Positions 34,986 to 43,833 of a stretch of 64,000 nt of DNA are shown here, piece after piece. Source of the stretch: Clostridium cavendishii DSM 21758. Lineage in GTDB: Bacteria > Bacillota > Clostridia > Clostridiales > Clostridiaceae. The DNA lies in the NCBI RefSeq assembly GCF_900141845.1, contig NZ_FQZB01000009.1, forward strand, positions 220,557 to 284,556, in the 5' to 3' direction. Made by a program: the position numbers and the translations under genes. Numbering within the stretch: position 1 is the stretch's first letter; the number at the start of each line of letters is the position of its first letter. The notes below the pieces were generated by a model, which had not been told where the DNA came from, made no database searches, and was given only the letters and a program-made list of their open reading frames with translations.

Positions 34986-35816
34986 TTAATATGGATAAAC
35001 ATAATTATTTTTAGGCTTTTCAATATTCTGTATATTTTCAGCTATAATTATAGGAGTTTTTTGACCTTTATAGTCTTCTATTTTTATTTTACCTATAACA
35101 CTTATCCAAGTATCTTGTTTTAACTCTGCAGTTTTATCATAACGGCACAAAAGACCAATTGGTTGCAAATCTGCTGAACAACATGCCATCATAAGCCTAG
35201 CTGGAGAAAATTCATTTTTTCTAAAGTCTTTATATTTAAATACAAAACCTGTTAGTTCAATTTTCTTACCTTCATATTTTTCAGTATTTTCATAAATCTC
35301 GTTTATCCATTTGACAAAATTATCGGTGCTAATAACTATTGTATCTCCTCGCATTTCTAGCCCAAAACTTTTCTTATTAATATTTGAACTAGCAGTTGCA
35401 TTTGTTCCAGTGTTATCACTTTTAGTTTTACCTTGATCTATTATATTATTATTTGAAGTAGTACTATCTGCTTTATTTACAACCTGATTATTGCTTGTAC
35501 TATCTCCAAATGACATTGAAGTTGAATCTGGTGAAGTTTGTGGTAATATGAACGCCATAAACAAAGGTATAATGAAAAATAAGTAAGGAGTAATATTTAC
35601 CCTTCTCTTTGGCTTAAATATATCACGTACAATAGATAATGAAAGTAACAACATTGCTACAATTGCGAATTTTACATAAGGAACAATCCTAGGATGTACA
35701 TAAAGAAGAATTTTATCAGTCATTATCATATAAGAAAAGGAAAAAGCAAATCCAATTAATATTATAAGTTTTAATAACGCTTCAATATTTATTTTTTTAT
35801 ATATTCTTAACTGCAC
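34986..35816 (-). CDS. TIGR03943-family putative permease subunit
   Basis: A 276-residue membrane protein: about four N-terminal hydrophobic segments, a Ser/Asn/Thr-rich linker, and a soluble C-terminal domain (GDTIVISTDNFVKWINEIYEN, KIELTGFVF, RLMMACCSADLQPIG) typical of the family. It normally pairs with a DUF318/UPF0718 permease, which is the gene before it. The GTG at 35816 fits the GAGGTG site; that site contains the TGA of the preceding gene, so translation is coupled. The transported substrate is unknown, probably a metal given the COG0523 GTPase in the operon. Confidence 0.85.
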   Translation of the reverse strand: MQLRIYKKINIEALLKLIILIGFAFSFSYMIMTDKILLYVHPRIVPYVKFAIVAMLLLSLSIVRDIFKPKRRVNITPYLFFIIPLFMAFILPQTSPDSTSMSFGDSTSNNQVVNKADSTTSNNNIIDQGKTKSDNTGTNATASSNINKKSFGLEMRGDTIVISTDNFVKWINEIYENTEKYEGKKIELTGFVFKYKDFRKNEFSPARLMMACCSADLQPIGLLCRYDKTAELKQDTWISVIGKIKIEDYKGQKTPIIIAENIQNIEKPKNNYVYPY

Positions 35817-35821
35817 AATTA

Positions 35822-37435
35822 TCACCTCACTTGAAATAATTTAGTTGCAAATAATAGTATTACAAAAGAAACTGTAAATATAATCAAAACAAGCTTAACA
35901 ACAAATCTTTTTTCAAAGCTCCCCAAAAGCATAAGTAAATTCTTTATATCTACCATAGGCCCTAGTATCAAGAAACCAATTACTGATCCCATAGGAAACT
36001 GATTAATAAAGGTTCTTGCTATAAAAGCATCGGAAGTAGAACATACTGAAAGAATAAAAGCTAACATCATCATTGTTAATAGTGAACTAATAGCGCCTCC
36101 ACCTAAGCTTGCAAGAATATTTTTAGGAATTATAGTCTGCATCATGCTAGAAATAAATGCACCCATAATTAAAAATTTTCCTACCTGAAAAAACTCTACT
36201 CCTGCATGTTTAAAAATTGTATCTACTTTTTTAAGCATACCCTTACTATTATTATCACTGCAAAACTCACAACCACAAGTAAGTGTATCCATTTTATTTA
36301 AAAGAATGCTATTTTGTTCTGGAAAGATTCTAAATACTAAACCTACTAAAAGTGCTATTACAATACCAAAATATATTCTGTACAATGTTATATAAGTCTG
36401 CCCTGGAAAAGCACATAATGTAGAGATAATAACAATTGGATTTACAATAGGCGCAGTAAGCATAAAGGTTATAGCTACTGGCAAAGCCACACCTTTTTTA
36501 ACAAGCCTTGCGCCCACTGGCACTATGGCACAATCGCATACTGGAAAAAGAAATCCTGCAAATATAGCAACAACAAATCCTAAACCCATCTTTTTCGGGA
36601 AAAATCTTGTTATTAGTTCACTTGATACAAATACCTGTATTATAGCCGAAATAAATACACCAACTAATATAAAGGGAAATGCCTGAACTAAGATACCTAA
36701 AAATACTGTATTAAACACTTGTAGCCATGATAAAATTCTGTTCATATTAAATTCTATTGGTTTTAAAGCAGAAAATATTAAATATCCAAAGCATAAAATC
36801 AAAAAGGGTATAATAAGTTTATCAGAGAGATTCGATAGCTTTTCACTATTTTCTATGCTTAAAATTTTATCATCACATATAATCATGTTTTCTTCATTTA
36901 ACGTTGATCTAACTATTTTCGCAGACTTATTTATTCTTTTTAAAGTCTTTTTAATATTCTTTAAATTTTCTTTAGTAAAATTATCCGTATTATTTATCAC
37001 AATAAAATCACTGTTTGAAATCTGATCTACAAGTATTGAACTAATATTATTCATAAAAATATCAAATGTTAAAGCATCAATAGTATTTATAATTCTATTT
37101 AGGAGACAAAGTCTATTTATGTTGGGATCGTCAAAAGTATTTAATAAATTTTGAAGCTTCTCCATACCATTTGCCTCTATAATAATTCTATTGGGTTGAT
37201 ACTCTTTAACGAGATTATTTATATATTTAGCATCTAACAAAATTTCTTTATTTATATTTTTAATAACTATATTTTTATTTTCTATAAGATTACAGGTTAT
37301 TTCTGTTTCTCCAGTTTCGCATTGTATTATAACTATTGTTTCTTTTGACAAATCCTTATTTTCAAGCATACTGTTAATAAGCTTCGTCTTACCTGCCCCT
37401 AGAAAACCAGTTATTATGTCTACCGCTATTTTCAT
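35822..37435 (-). CDS. COG0523-like GTPase domain fused to DUF318 permease
   Basis: A 537-residue two-part protein. Residues 1 to about 190 resemble a CobW/COG0523 metal-chaperone GTPase (ITGFLGAGKTKLI Walker A, RIIIEANGMEKL, INNTDNF), but without the CxCC metal motif seen in the separate GTPase upstream. Residues about 205-537 are a UPF0718/DUF318 permease with 8-9 membrane helices, the conserved FPVCDCAIVPVGARLVKKG, TAPIVNPIV and SVCSTSDAFIA, and a cytosolic loop LTCGCEFC that may bind metal. The operon is 38437 to 34986. The fusion suggests GTP-linked control of the permease (inference). Confidence 0.88.
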   Translation of the reverse strand: MKIAVDIITGFLGAGKTKLINSMLENKDLSKETIVIIQCETGETEITCNLIENKNIVIKNINKEILLDAKYINNLVKEYQPNRIIIEANGMEKLQNLLNTFDDPNINRLCLLNRIINTIDALTFDIFMNNISSILVDQISNSDFIVINNTDNFTKENLKNIKKTLKRINKSAKIVRSTLNEENMIICDDKILSIENSEKLSNLSDKLIIPFLILCFGYLIFSALKPIEFNMNRILSWLQVFNTVFLGILVQAFPFILVGVFISAIIQVFVSSELITRFFPKKMGLGFVVAIFAGFLFPVCDCAIVPVGARLVKKGVALPVAITFMLTAPIVNPIVIISTLCAFPGQTYITLYRIYFGIVIALLVGLVFRIFPEQNSILLNKMDTLTCGCEFCSDNNSKGMLKKVDTIFKHAGVEFFQVGKFLIMGAFISSMMQTIIPKNILASLGGGAISSLLTMMMLAFILSVCSTSDAFIARTFINQFPMGSVIGFLILGPMVDIKNLLMLLGSFEKRFVVKLVLIIFTVSFVILLFATKLFQVR

Positions 37436-37453
37436 AATTACAAACCTCGTTTA

Positions 37454-38437
37454 TTATAAAATATGGAATAATTTACGAATTTCGTTTTTATTTAAATCCG
37501 TGCCTATTATACATAATCTTCCGGTATAATCAGGACTTATATTTTTTACTTCAAATTCACCAGGAACATAATCAAACTGTATCCATTTATCTTTATCAAC
37601 TTGTAAAATTCCTTTTCCTCTTAATATAAATCCATAAGATTTATTATTTTCCATTACATTTAATATTTCAGTTAGTTCTTCTTCTTTATATAACTTTGGT
37701 GTTTCTATACTCCAAACTTCGAAAATTTCATCTGCATTATGATTATGGTTACAGCCACATTTACATTCTTTAGAATGAGAATGTTCTTTTATAACAACTT
37801 TCTGTGCTCTTTTAATCTGTTGCTCTAAGGATATTAACGTATCTTGCTCAGCAACAGCAATTATAATATCTGTATTTATGCTTTCCCATGCTGTTGTTAT
37901 TACCTTTGCCTTGCTATTTAACTTATGTATGGAATCAACAACAGACTCTAGCTTTTTACTGTCCACTTTTTGTGTCCTACTTAAAATAATCGTCTTTGCA
38001 TTTTTTATTTGATTTTCAAAAAACTCGCCAAAGTTAGCCAAATATACTTGATATTTAAGAACATCTACAACTGTTATAGTCATGTTAATAGTTATAGAAT
38101 CCTTTAATTGTCTTGTGCTACATGCTTTTATTACATCTGAAAGCTTACCAACTCCAGATGGCTCTATAATTATCCTATCAGGTTTATACTTTGTCACAAC
38201 CTCCTTAAGTGTCTTTTCAAAATCTCCCACTAGAGTACAACAAATACAGCCTGAATTAATTTCTTTTACTTCAGCTTTTGACTCTTTTAATATATTTCCA
38301 TCTATTCCAACCTCACCAAACTCATTTTCTATTATCACTATCTTTTCGCTATGTAATTTTTCTTTAAGTAACTTTTTTATTAAAGTAGTTTTCCCTGATC
38401 CTAAAAATCCTGAAATTATATCAATTTTTGTTTTCAT
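37454..38437 (-). CDS. COG0523/CobW-family metal chaperone GTPase
   Basis: P-loop GTPase that delivers metal ions to client proteins. In 327 residues: Walker A ISGFLGSGKTTLIKKLL, the metal-binding GCICCTLVGDF, IIIEPSGVGKL, a guanine-recognition-like ILSRTQKVD, a His/Cys-rich insert (HSHSKECKCGCNHNHNADE) that likely binds metal, and the CobW C-terminal domain. It is the first gene of a three-gene operon with the fused GTPase-permease and the TIGR03943 protein. The metal cannot be told from sequence; no Zur-like box was identified with confidence upstream. Confidence 0.9.
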   Translation of the reverse strand: MKTKIDIISGFLGSGKTTLIKKLLKEKLHSEKIVIIENEFGEVGIDGNILKESKAEVKEINSGCICCTLVGDFEKTLKEVVTKYKPDRIIIEPSGVGKLSDVIKACSTRQLKDSITINMTITVVDVLKYQVYLANFGEFFENQIKNAKTIILSRTQKVDSKKLESVVDSIHKLNSKAKVITTAWESINTDIIIAVAEQDTLISLEQQIKRAQKVVIKEHSHSKECKCGCNHNHNADEIFEVWSIETPKLYKEEELTEILNVMENNKSYGFILRGKGILQVDKDKWIQFDYVPGEFEVKNISPDYTGRLCIIGTDLNKNEIRKLFHIL

Positions 38438-38651
38438 ACTTATACGCCTCCGTAATATATCTCATGTATATAACACACAATGTTTAATTTTATTTATTCG
38501 ACATCAATCTAGTTTTTGCAAGTAATTTGCATTTTCATTACACTATATACTATAAATCAGTGATTACTATTACGCAAGTTTTTTCTATTGATATCTTTAA
38601 ATGTGATTAGTTATATATATTTTGAACTGTTATATTCGCTGCATTAATTTA

Positions 38652-38717
38652 TTGACATATATTCTTTGTAAGTTTATTATAATGCATAAAGGGCATATGA
38701 CAATAACTCTTATTATT
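38652..38717 (+). promoter_or_regulatory. Promoter and operator of second NifX-like gene
   Basis: -35 TTGACA (38652-38657), 17-bp spacer, -10 TATTAT (38675-38680), then GGCATATGAC and arms AATAA/TTATT around six bases (38702-38717). Sequence and spacing match the first copy at 30540-30605 closely, although the six central bases differ and the site is no longer a perfect palindrome. Confidence 0.7.
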
Positions 38718-38750
38718 ATGCTACTTCATCCTACTTTGGAGGTTTATATT

Positions 38751-39110
38751 ATGAAAATTGCATTACCATCACGTAATAATAATATTGATGATCACTTTGG
38801 ACACTGTGAATACTTCACTGTTTTCACAGTTGATACTAAGACTAAAAAAATAGTTTCTTCTGAAACAGTTCCATCACCAGTAGGTTGTGGTTGTAAATCA
38901 AATATAGCAACAACTCTTGCTGATATAGGTGTTAAAGTTATGCTGGCAGGTAATATGGGTGAAGGGGCTGTACGAGTACTAAATAATGCAGAAATAGAAG
39001 TACTTCGTGGATGCTCTGGAGATATAAAAACTGTAGCTTTAAAACGGATTGAAGGATCTCTTGTAGATTCTGGTGATTCTTGTCATGAACATGAATGTCA
39101 CAACGAATAA
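38751..39110 (+). CDS. NifX/NifB-family cofactor-binding-like protein, copy 2
   Basis: A 119-residue close paralog of the protein at 30635, with the same start (MKIALPSRNNNIDDHFGHC), the GCGCKSN segment and a CHEHECHNE tail. Most changes are conservative, so both copies are probably functional. ATG follows TTGGAGG. The sequence similarity includes promoter, leader and the start of the terminator, showing a segmental duplication; here the terminator is cut short and runs into integrase remnants. It is divergent from the COG0523 operon, suggesting shared metal or redox control. Confidence 0.88.
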   Translation: MKIALPSRNNNIDDHFGHCEYFTVFTVDTKTKKIVSSETVPSPVGCGCKSNIATTLADIGVKVMLAGNMGEGAVRVLNNAEIEVLRGCSGDIKTVALKRIEGSLVDSGDSCHEHECHNE

Positions 39111-39191
39111 ATTTTTTAATGTATAGACCATTATAAAAAAGCATCCTCATAATACCTTTTTTAGATACTTTATTAAAATATATATAATTAA

Positions 39192-39393
39192 TGAAAATAA
39201 AAAAATCTACTGCTCATATCTTTGATAAAGCAATAGAAAAAAATCACTAAAATAATATGTACTTATAAATAGTCTCCTCATTCGCACTGAGGAGGTTATT
39301 TTTTTACTCTTCGCTACTATCTCCAATTTTAAAAGTGTCCTAACAGGACAGTCAGAGGACAGTTTTGACTAGTAAAATAAAAATTATGAATTT
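39192..39393 (+). repeat. Integrase-tail repeat, copy 2, next to tRNA genes
   Basis: Encodes the last integrase residues (KIKKSTAHIFDKAIEKNH) followed by a CTCCTC/GAGGAG terminator hairpin and a GTCC/GGAC hairpin with GGACAGTCAGAGGAC. It matches 33890-34096. Its position directly beside tRNA-Cys is what is expected for a site once used by a tRNA-targeting integrase. Confidence 0.8.
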
Positions 39394-39398
39394 AATAG

Positions 39399-39428
39399 AA
39401 CCCCTGAAACGTAGTCGTTTCAGGGGTT
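39399..39428 (-). terminator. Terminator of the tRNA-Gly/tRNA-Cys unit
   Basis: Strong 13-bp stem AACCCCTGAAACG/CGTTTCAGGGGTT with a 4-base loop, directly after tRNA-Cys on the minus strand. Confidence 0.85.
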
Positions 39429-39433
39429 CTATA

Positions 39434-39508
<75 letters not shown>

Positions 39509-39513
39509 ATATA

Positions 39514-39588
39514 TGGAGCGGAAGACGGGATTCGAACCCGCAACTTTCACCTTGGCAAGGTGACACTCTACCATTGAGTCACTTCCGC
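39514..39588 (-). tRNA. tRNA-Gly (GCC), CCA encoded
   Basis: Acceptor GCGGAAG pairs with CTTCCGC then TCCA; the anticodon loop TTGCCAA gives GCC; T-arm GGTTCGAATCC present. 75 nt, minus strand, 5 bp upstream of tRNA-Cys. Confidence 0.97.
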
Positions 39589-39626
39589 GAGTTGAACAAA
39601 ATCTCCTTCGTTCCTTGGACAATATT

Positions 39627-39655
39627 ATTATATGAACTAAGAAGAAGTTTGTCAA
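39627..39655 (-). promoter_or_regulatory. Consensus sigma-A promoter of the tRNA unit
   Basis: Minus strand: TTGACA (39650-39655), 17-bp spacer, TATAAT (39627-39632). Both boxes are perfect, as is common for stable RNA genes. Confidence 0.9.
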
Positions 39656-39683
39656 CCTATTTTATTGAAATTTTAGAACAAAT

Positions 39684-40568
39684 TTATTTCTTTATTTGTT
39701 CTAAAAGCTTTCCTACTTGTTCTGATGTAAATTCATAACTAGTATTACAGAAATGGCACTTTAATGTTTCTGTTTTACCTTCTTCATAAATTTCAGTAAG
39801 GTCTTTAATTCCAATACTCATAAATGCTTTTTCTACCTTTTCTCTTGAACAATCACATTTATAAAGTGGTGCAATTTCTTCATTTATTTTTAAATCCATA
39901 CCTTCAAATATGAATTCAATTATTTCTCTTATATCTTTACCCTCTGTTATCATACTTGTTATTGAAGGTATCTCTTCTAGTCTATATGTCAAAAGATCTG
40001 CTAGAAGTTCATCAGCCCCTGGCATCATTTGAACAATAAATCCACCTGCTGCTTTTATTGAATAATCAGTATCTACAAGTACTCCTAATGATACTGCCGA
40101 TGGATTTTGTTCTGAAGTTGTAAAATAATAAGCTAAATCTTCAGCTATTTCTCCTGTATATATAGGTACTTGTCCTACGTATGGATCTTTTAATCCTAAG
40201 TCTTTAATAACTGTTAAGCTACCATTTAAACCTATAGCACCACCTACATCTAACTTTCCTTTTGAATTTAAAGGTAAATCTACATTAGGATTTCCTATAT
40301 ATCCTTTAACTGAGCAATCTGAATAAGATGTAACTGTAACACCCTTAGCTTCTCCCCCTCCATTTATCTGAAGAGTTAATATTTCCTTTTCTGACTTTAG
40401 CATAGCTCCCATTAAAGAACCTGCTGTTAACATTCTTCCAAGTGCTGCTGCAGCCGTTGGAGTACACTCATGAATTTTTACTCCTTCATTTACAAGTTCA
40501 GTAGTAGTAGCTGCAATAATTCTTATCATACCATCTTTAGCTGTAGCTCTTATTAATTTATCTTTCAT
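39684..40568 (-). CDS. hslO: Hsp33 redox-regulated chaperone
   Basis: Cytosolic holdase that is activated by oxidation and protects unfolding proteins. The 294 residues fit the family. The N-terminal domain has TAAAALGRMLTAGSLMGAML and LQINGGGEAKGVTVTS. The C-terminal zinc switch has its cysteines in CDCSREKVEKA and CHFCNTSYEF. RBS GGGAGTC. It follows the methyltransferase gene by 28 bp and may share a transcript with it. Confidence 0.97.
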   Translation of the reverse strand: MKDKLIRATAKDGMIRIIAATTTELVNEGVKIHECTPTAAAALGRMLTAGSLMGAMLKSEKEILTLQINGGGEAKGVTVTSYSDCSVKGYIGNPNVDLPLNSKGKLDVGGAIGLNGSLTVIKDLGLKDPYVGQVPIYTGEIAEDLAYYFTTSEQNPSAVSLGVLVDTDYSIKAAGGFIVQMMPGADELLADLLTYRLEEIPSITSMITEGKDIREIIEFIFEGMDLKINEEIAPLYKCDCSREKVEKAFMSIGIKDLTEIYEEGKTETLKCHFCNTSYEFTSEQVGKLLEQIKK

Positions 40569-40596
40569 AATTTAAGACTCCCTCCATAAATATACA

Positions 40597-41349
40597 TTAT
40601 ATATAACCTAAACTTTTAGTTAGAACATATACTATTCTTTCAGTATTTTTTAAAACTTTTTCTTCTGAATATCCATTATACTTTTCTTTTATGATAAAAC
40701 CAGCATTTTTAAATTTCTTTTCTAAAAATTCTTCTTTATACGCTCTCTCTTGATGAAATTCATTAAACCTTTCATAAAGTTCTCCATTTTTCACAAAAAA
40801 GGTTAAATCCATATCTACTATATCATCTTCAAAAACATTTTCCCAGCTATAAAACACTTCATCTGTACTGTATGTATATATGTTGTTTCCTAAAACTTCA
40901 CTAAGCTTATAATAAGAATTTATATCTAATACAAAAACTCCATTTTCATTTAAATGTTGATGTACACCTTCTAAATAATCCTCTAATTCAGAATCTTCTA
41001 ATATGTAGTTAGTAGAATCAAGTACACATGTTATTAAATCAAATTTTTTATTTAGATTAAGTTCACACATATCTTGACATATTATCTTTGCTTTAACTTT
41101 TGAAAACCTAAGCTTTTTATCTGCTTCCATAAGCATTTCTTCTGATAAATCTACAAGATAATTCAATTTAAAATTCTTGCCTATATATTGCGCTACATTT
41201 CCAGTACCACAAGCTAAATCCAAATAATTTTCTTTATTAATGGCCATCTTATTACATAAATTAAGTATAAAGTTAGCTATTTTTTCATAATTTACATCCT
41301 CATAAATTAATTCATCATACACTTTTGCCATCTTACTATAAGCTTCCAT
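40597..41349 (-). CDS. Class I SAM-dependent methyltransferase
   Basis: A 250-residue Rossmann-fold methyltransferase. The SAM-binding loop is YLDLACGTGNVAQYIG, followed by LVDLSEEMLMEAD, FDLITCVLDSTNYI and VFVLDINSYYKL. Substrate unknown; the family includes many small-molecule methyltransferases and this type is commonly found beside hslO in clostridia. ATG follows GGGGGATATC. Confidence 0.88.
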   Translation of the reverse strand: MEAYSKMAKVYDELIYEDVNYEKIANFILNLCNKMAINKENYLDLACGTGNVAQYIGKNFKLNYLVDLSEEMLMEADKKLRFSKVKAKIICQDMCELNLNKKFDLITCVLDSTNYILEDSELEDYLEGVHQHLNENGVFVLDINSYYKLSEVLGNNIYTYSTDEVFYSWENVFEDDIVDMDLTFFVKNGELYERFNEFHQERAYKEEFLEKKFKNAGFIIKEKYNGYSEEKVLKNTERIVYVLTKSLGYI

Positions 41350-41398
41350 AAGATATCCCCCATATTCCAGTTTCTACTTATACATATTATATATTTTT

Positions 41399-41674
41399 TT
41401 ATTTTTCGTCAATGGGTGGCTTTCTTCCTAAAATCTCATCATTACTAGGAATCTTTCTCTCTTTCTTCCTTTTGGTCATTATACCGCCTATTCTTCCTGT
41501 TTCTTCAGCAGTAAGCCCTCCCCAACCTAATTCGTCCACTTTATCTTTAAGCCCAAGTTCAGATGCTATCTCATATTTCATTTTTTCTCTTAATATTTCC
41601 GCTTCTGTAAGAGTTTTATTACTTTTTATTTTTGACTTTATTACTTTTTTTAGTGGTGTTTTACTCATATCCAA
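41399..41674 (-). CDS. Small acid-soluble spore protein, alpha/beta type
   Basis: A 91-residue DNA-binding spore protein that coats DNA in the forespore and is degraded at germination. The cleavage-site region YEIASELGL (GPR-type site) and the second conserved block WGGLTAEETGRIGG are present, followed by a basic tail (MTKRKKERK). N-terminal and C-terminal extensions make it a little longer than major SASPs, closer to the SspF-like minor type. RBS GAGG. Expression is probably forespore-specific (sigma-G), but I did not find a certain promoter. Confidence 0.9.
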   Translation of the reverse strand: MDMSKTPLKKVIKSKIKSNKTLTEAEILREKMKYEIASELGLKDKVDELGWGGLTAEETGRIGGIMTKRKKERKIPSNDEILGRKPPIDEK

Positions 41675-41699
41675 AACTCCTCTATATAAATACTTACTT

Positions 41700-42106
41700 T
41701 TTATAATAAATCCTTAAGTATTATTGCCTTTTTATTATTTATTATTCATAATATTTATGTAGTAATTTTTTATTATACTATTTAATTTTAAAAATAAAAA
41801 ACTCATATTAACATCCCCTCTTAGTATTGAAAGTTACATTAACAAAAATTCAAACTCAAAGCTTTATAGTGACACTTAAATCAGCATAAGTCAAATTCTA
41901 AAATTAAAACAAACTGCACTCAACCCCCTATATTACTACATTTCTAGGGATAACTTCCACTAGATAAATCCACAATTTACCTAATAGAACTTAATGCTTG
42001 ATTATTATATATAATTTGCACTATAGTAGATATATATATATATTATATAAGTAAAGAACTGTATTATATTAAAATTAATACGAAACACATTTTGGAGGTA
42101 TTAAAT
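41700..42106 (+). other. Intergenic region before dapA, candidate promoter
   Basis: About 400 bp without a gene. A TTGATT/TATAGT pair with 18-bp spacing around 41998-42027 could drive dapA. I looked for the lysine riboswitch core and did not find it. Confidence 0.4.
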
Positions 42107-42988
42107 ATGAGTATATTTAAAGGCGCTGGTGTTGCTATAGTGACGCCGTTTAATGAATATGGGGTTGATTTTAATAAATTAAAAGAATTATTAGAATGGC
42201 ATGTAGAGAGTAAAACTGACGCAATAGTAGTTTGCGGAACAACTGGTGAAGCTTCTACTATGACTGAAACTGAAAAGAAAGATACTATTAAGTTTACAGT
42301 AGATACTATAAATAAAAGAATCCCTGTTATAGCAGGTACTTCTAATAATAATACTAAAGCAAGTATAGAAATGAGTTTATGGGCTGAATCAATAGGTGTT
42401 GATGGACTTTTAGTTATAACTCCTTACTATAACAAAACTTCTGAAAAAGGACTTTTTGCACATTTTAAAGCTATAAATGATGCTGTTAAAACTCCTATAA
42501 TGCTTTACAATGTTCCTTCAAGAACTGGTATGAATATAAACCCCACTATGCTAAAAAAGCTTAGTGAACTTTCTAATATAGTTGCTATAAAAGAGGCTAG
42601 TGGAGATATTAGTCAAATAGCTAAAATGAAAGCTATCTGTGGCGATGCTATAGATATTTATTCTGGAAATGATGATCAAATAATTCCTATATTATCACTT
42701 GGTGGAATGGGTGTTGTATCTGTGATTTCGAATATTATGCCTAAGGAAGTTCATGATATGTGTGAACTTTATATGAATGGAAAAACTAATGAAGCGTTAA
42801 AACTTCAACTTGATTTATTAGAATTAATTACTACTTTGTTCATAGAAACAAATCCAATTCCAATCAAAACCGCTTTAAATTTAATGGGACATAATGTAGG
42901 TAACTTAAGACTTCCTCTTTATGAAATGGAAGAATCACACCTTTCAAAACTTAAAAATGAGCTTATAAAACAAAATTTATGTAAATAA
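42107..42988 (+). CDS. dapA: 4-hydroxy-tetrahydrodipicolinate synthase
   Basis: Condenses pyruvate and aspartate semialdehyde, the first committed step to diaminopimelate and lysine; in sporulating bacteria the pathway also feeds dipicolinate. Residues include GTTGEASTMTETEKK, the tyrosine region LYNVPSRTGMN, and the Schiff-base lysine in VAIKEASGD. The 293-residue product is full length. The ATG at 42107 follows TTGGAGG; an in-frame ATG at 42092 overlaps that site and was rejected. dapB follows after 14 bp. Confidence 0.97.
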   Translation: MSIFKGAGVAIVTPFNEYGVDFNKLKELLEWHVESKTDAIVVCGTTGEASTMTETEKKDTIKFTVDTINKRIPVIAGTSNNNTKASIEMSLWAESIGVDGLLVITPYYNKTSEKGLFAHFKAINDAVKTPIMLYNVPSRTGMNINPTMLKKLSELSNIVAIKEASGDISQIAKMKAICGDAIDIYSGNDDQIIPILSLGGMGVVSVISNIMPKEVHDMCELYMNGKTNEALKLQLDLLELITTLFIETNPIPIKTALNLMGHNVGNLRLPLYEMEESHLSKLKNELIKQNLCK

Positions 42989-43002
42989 TAAAGGAGATTT
43001 TT

Positions 43003-43764
43003 ATGGTTAAGGTTATTTTAAACGGATGTTGTGGCAAAATGGGAACTGTCATTTCAAATCTAGCACTTAAGTTCCCAAATCTAGAAATAGTAGCAGGAAT
43101 CGATAAATTCAATAATGGATTAACTAATTATCCAGTATTTGAAGACTTAAATTCTTGCAATGTAGAATATGATGTATTATTAGACTTTTCAAGAGCTGAC
43201 GCTTTAAAATCTATATTAGATTTTTCTAAAACTAATAATAAACCTGTAGTTATTTGTTCTACTGGTTATACTAAAGAAGATTTAGCTATAATAGATGAAA
43301 CTTCAAAAAGCTTACCATTATTTAGATCTGCTAATATGAGCTTAGGTATAAATCTTATAAATATGGTGCTTAGAAAAATATCACCAGTTTTATATGAAAA
43401 CTTTGATATTGAAATTATAGAAAAACATCATAATCAGAAAGTAGATGCCCCAAGTGGTACAGCTCTTTTATTAGCTCATGGAATTCAAGATTCATTAAAT
43501 ACTCAAACTAAGCTAGTTCAAGGTAGAGATGGTATTTCTAAGAGAGAAAAAAATGAAATAGGCATTCATGCTGTAAGAGGCGGTTCTATAGTTGGAGATC
43601 ATGATGTAATATTTGCTGGTGAACAAGAAATTATAGAAATAAACCACAAAGCCATGTCTAGAGATGTATTTGCTATGGGAGCTTTAAAAGCTTGTGCTTA
43701 CATGGCTAATATTACTGCTCCTGGTATTTATAATATGGAGGATGTAATAAATATAAATATTTAA
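43003..43764 (+). CDS. dapB: 4-hydroxy-tetrahydrodipicolinate reductase
   Basis: Second enzyme of diaminopimelate synthesis, NAD(P)H-dependent. The NAD-binding start VILNGCCGKMGTVIS, the substrate loop EIIEKHHNQKVDAPSGTAL and the C-terminal VRGGSIVGDHDVIFAG are all present in 253 residues. AAGGAG before ATG; co-transcribed with dapA and ended by a strong terminator. Confidence 0.97.
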   Translation: MVKVILNGCCGKMGTVISNLALKFPNLEIVAGIDKFNNGLTNYPVFEDLNSCNVEYDVLLDFSRADALKSILDFSKTNNKPVVICSTGYTKEDLAIIDETSKSLPLFRSANMSLGINLINMVLRKISPVLYENFDIEIIEKHHNQKVDAPSGTALLLAHGIQDSLNTQTKLVQGRDGISKREKNEIGIHAVRGGSIVGDHDVIFAGEQEIIEINHKAMSRDVFAMGALKACAYMANITAPGIYNMEDVININI

Positions 43765-43776
43765 ATTTTTAAACTT

Positions 43777-43808
43777 AAAGCAGGTTAGGAAAAATCCTTA
43801 ACCTGCTT
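43777..43808. terminator. Terminator between dapB and patA
   Basis: Stem AAGCAGGTTAAGG-like arms (AAGCAGGTTA and TAACCTGCTT) just after dapB; converging patA can use the opposite strand. Confidence 0.8.
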
Positions 43809-43833
43809 ACTATTATTATCTAGTATTTAAAAT

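Noticed and set aside
41700..42106. Lysine riboswitch upstream of dapA
   Set aside because: The long conserved junction motifs of the L-box are not visible; only a promoter-like pair and a ribosome site are seen.
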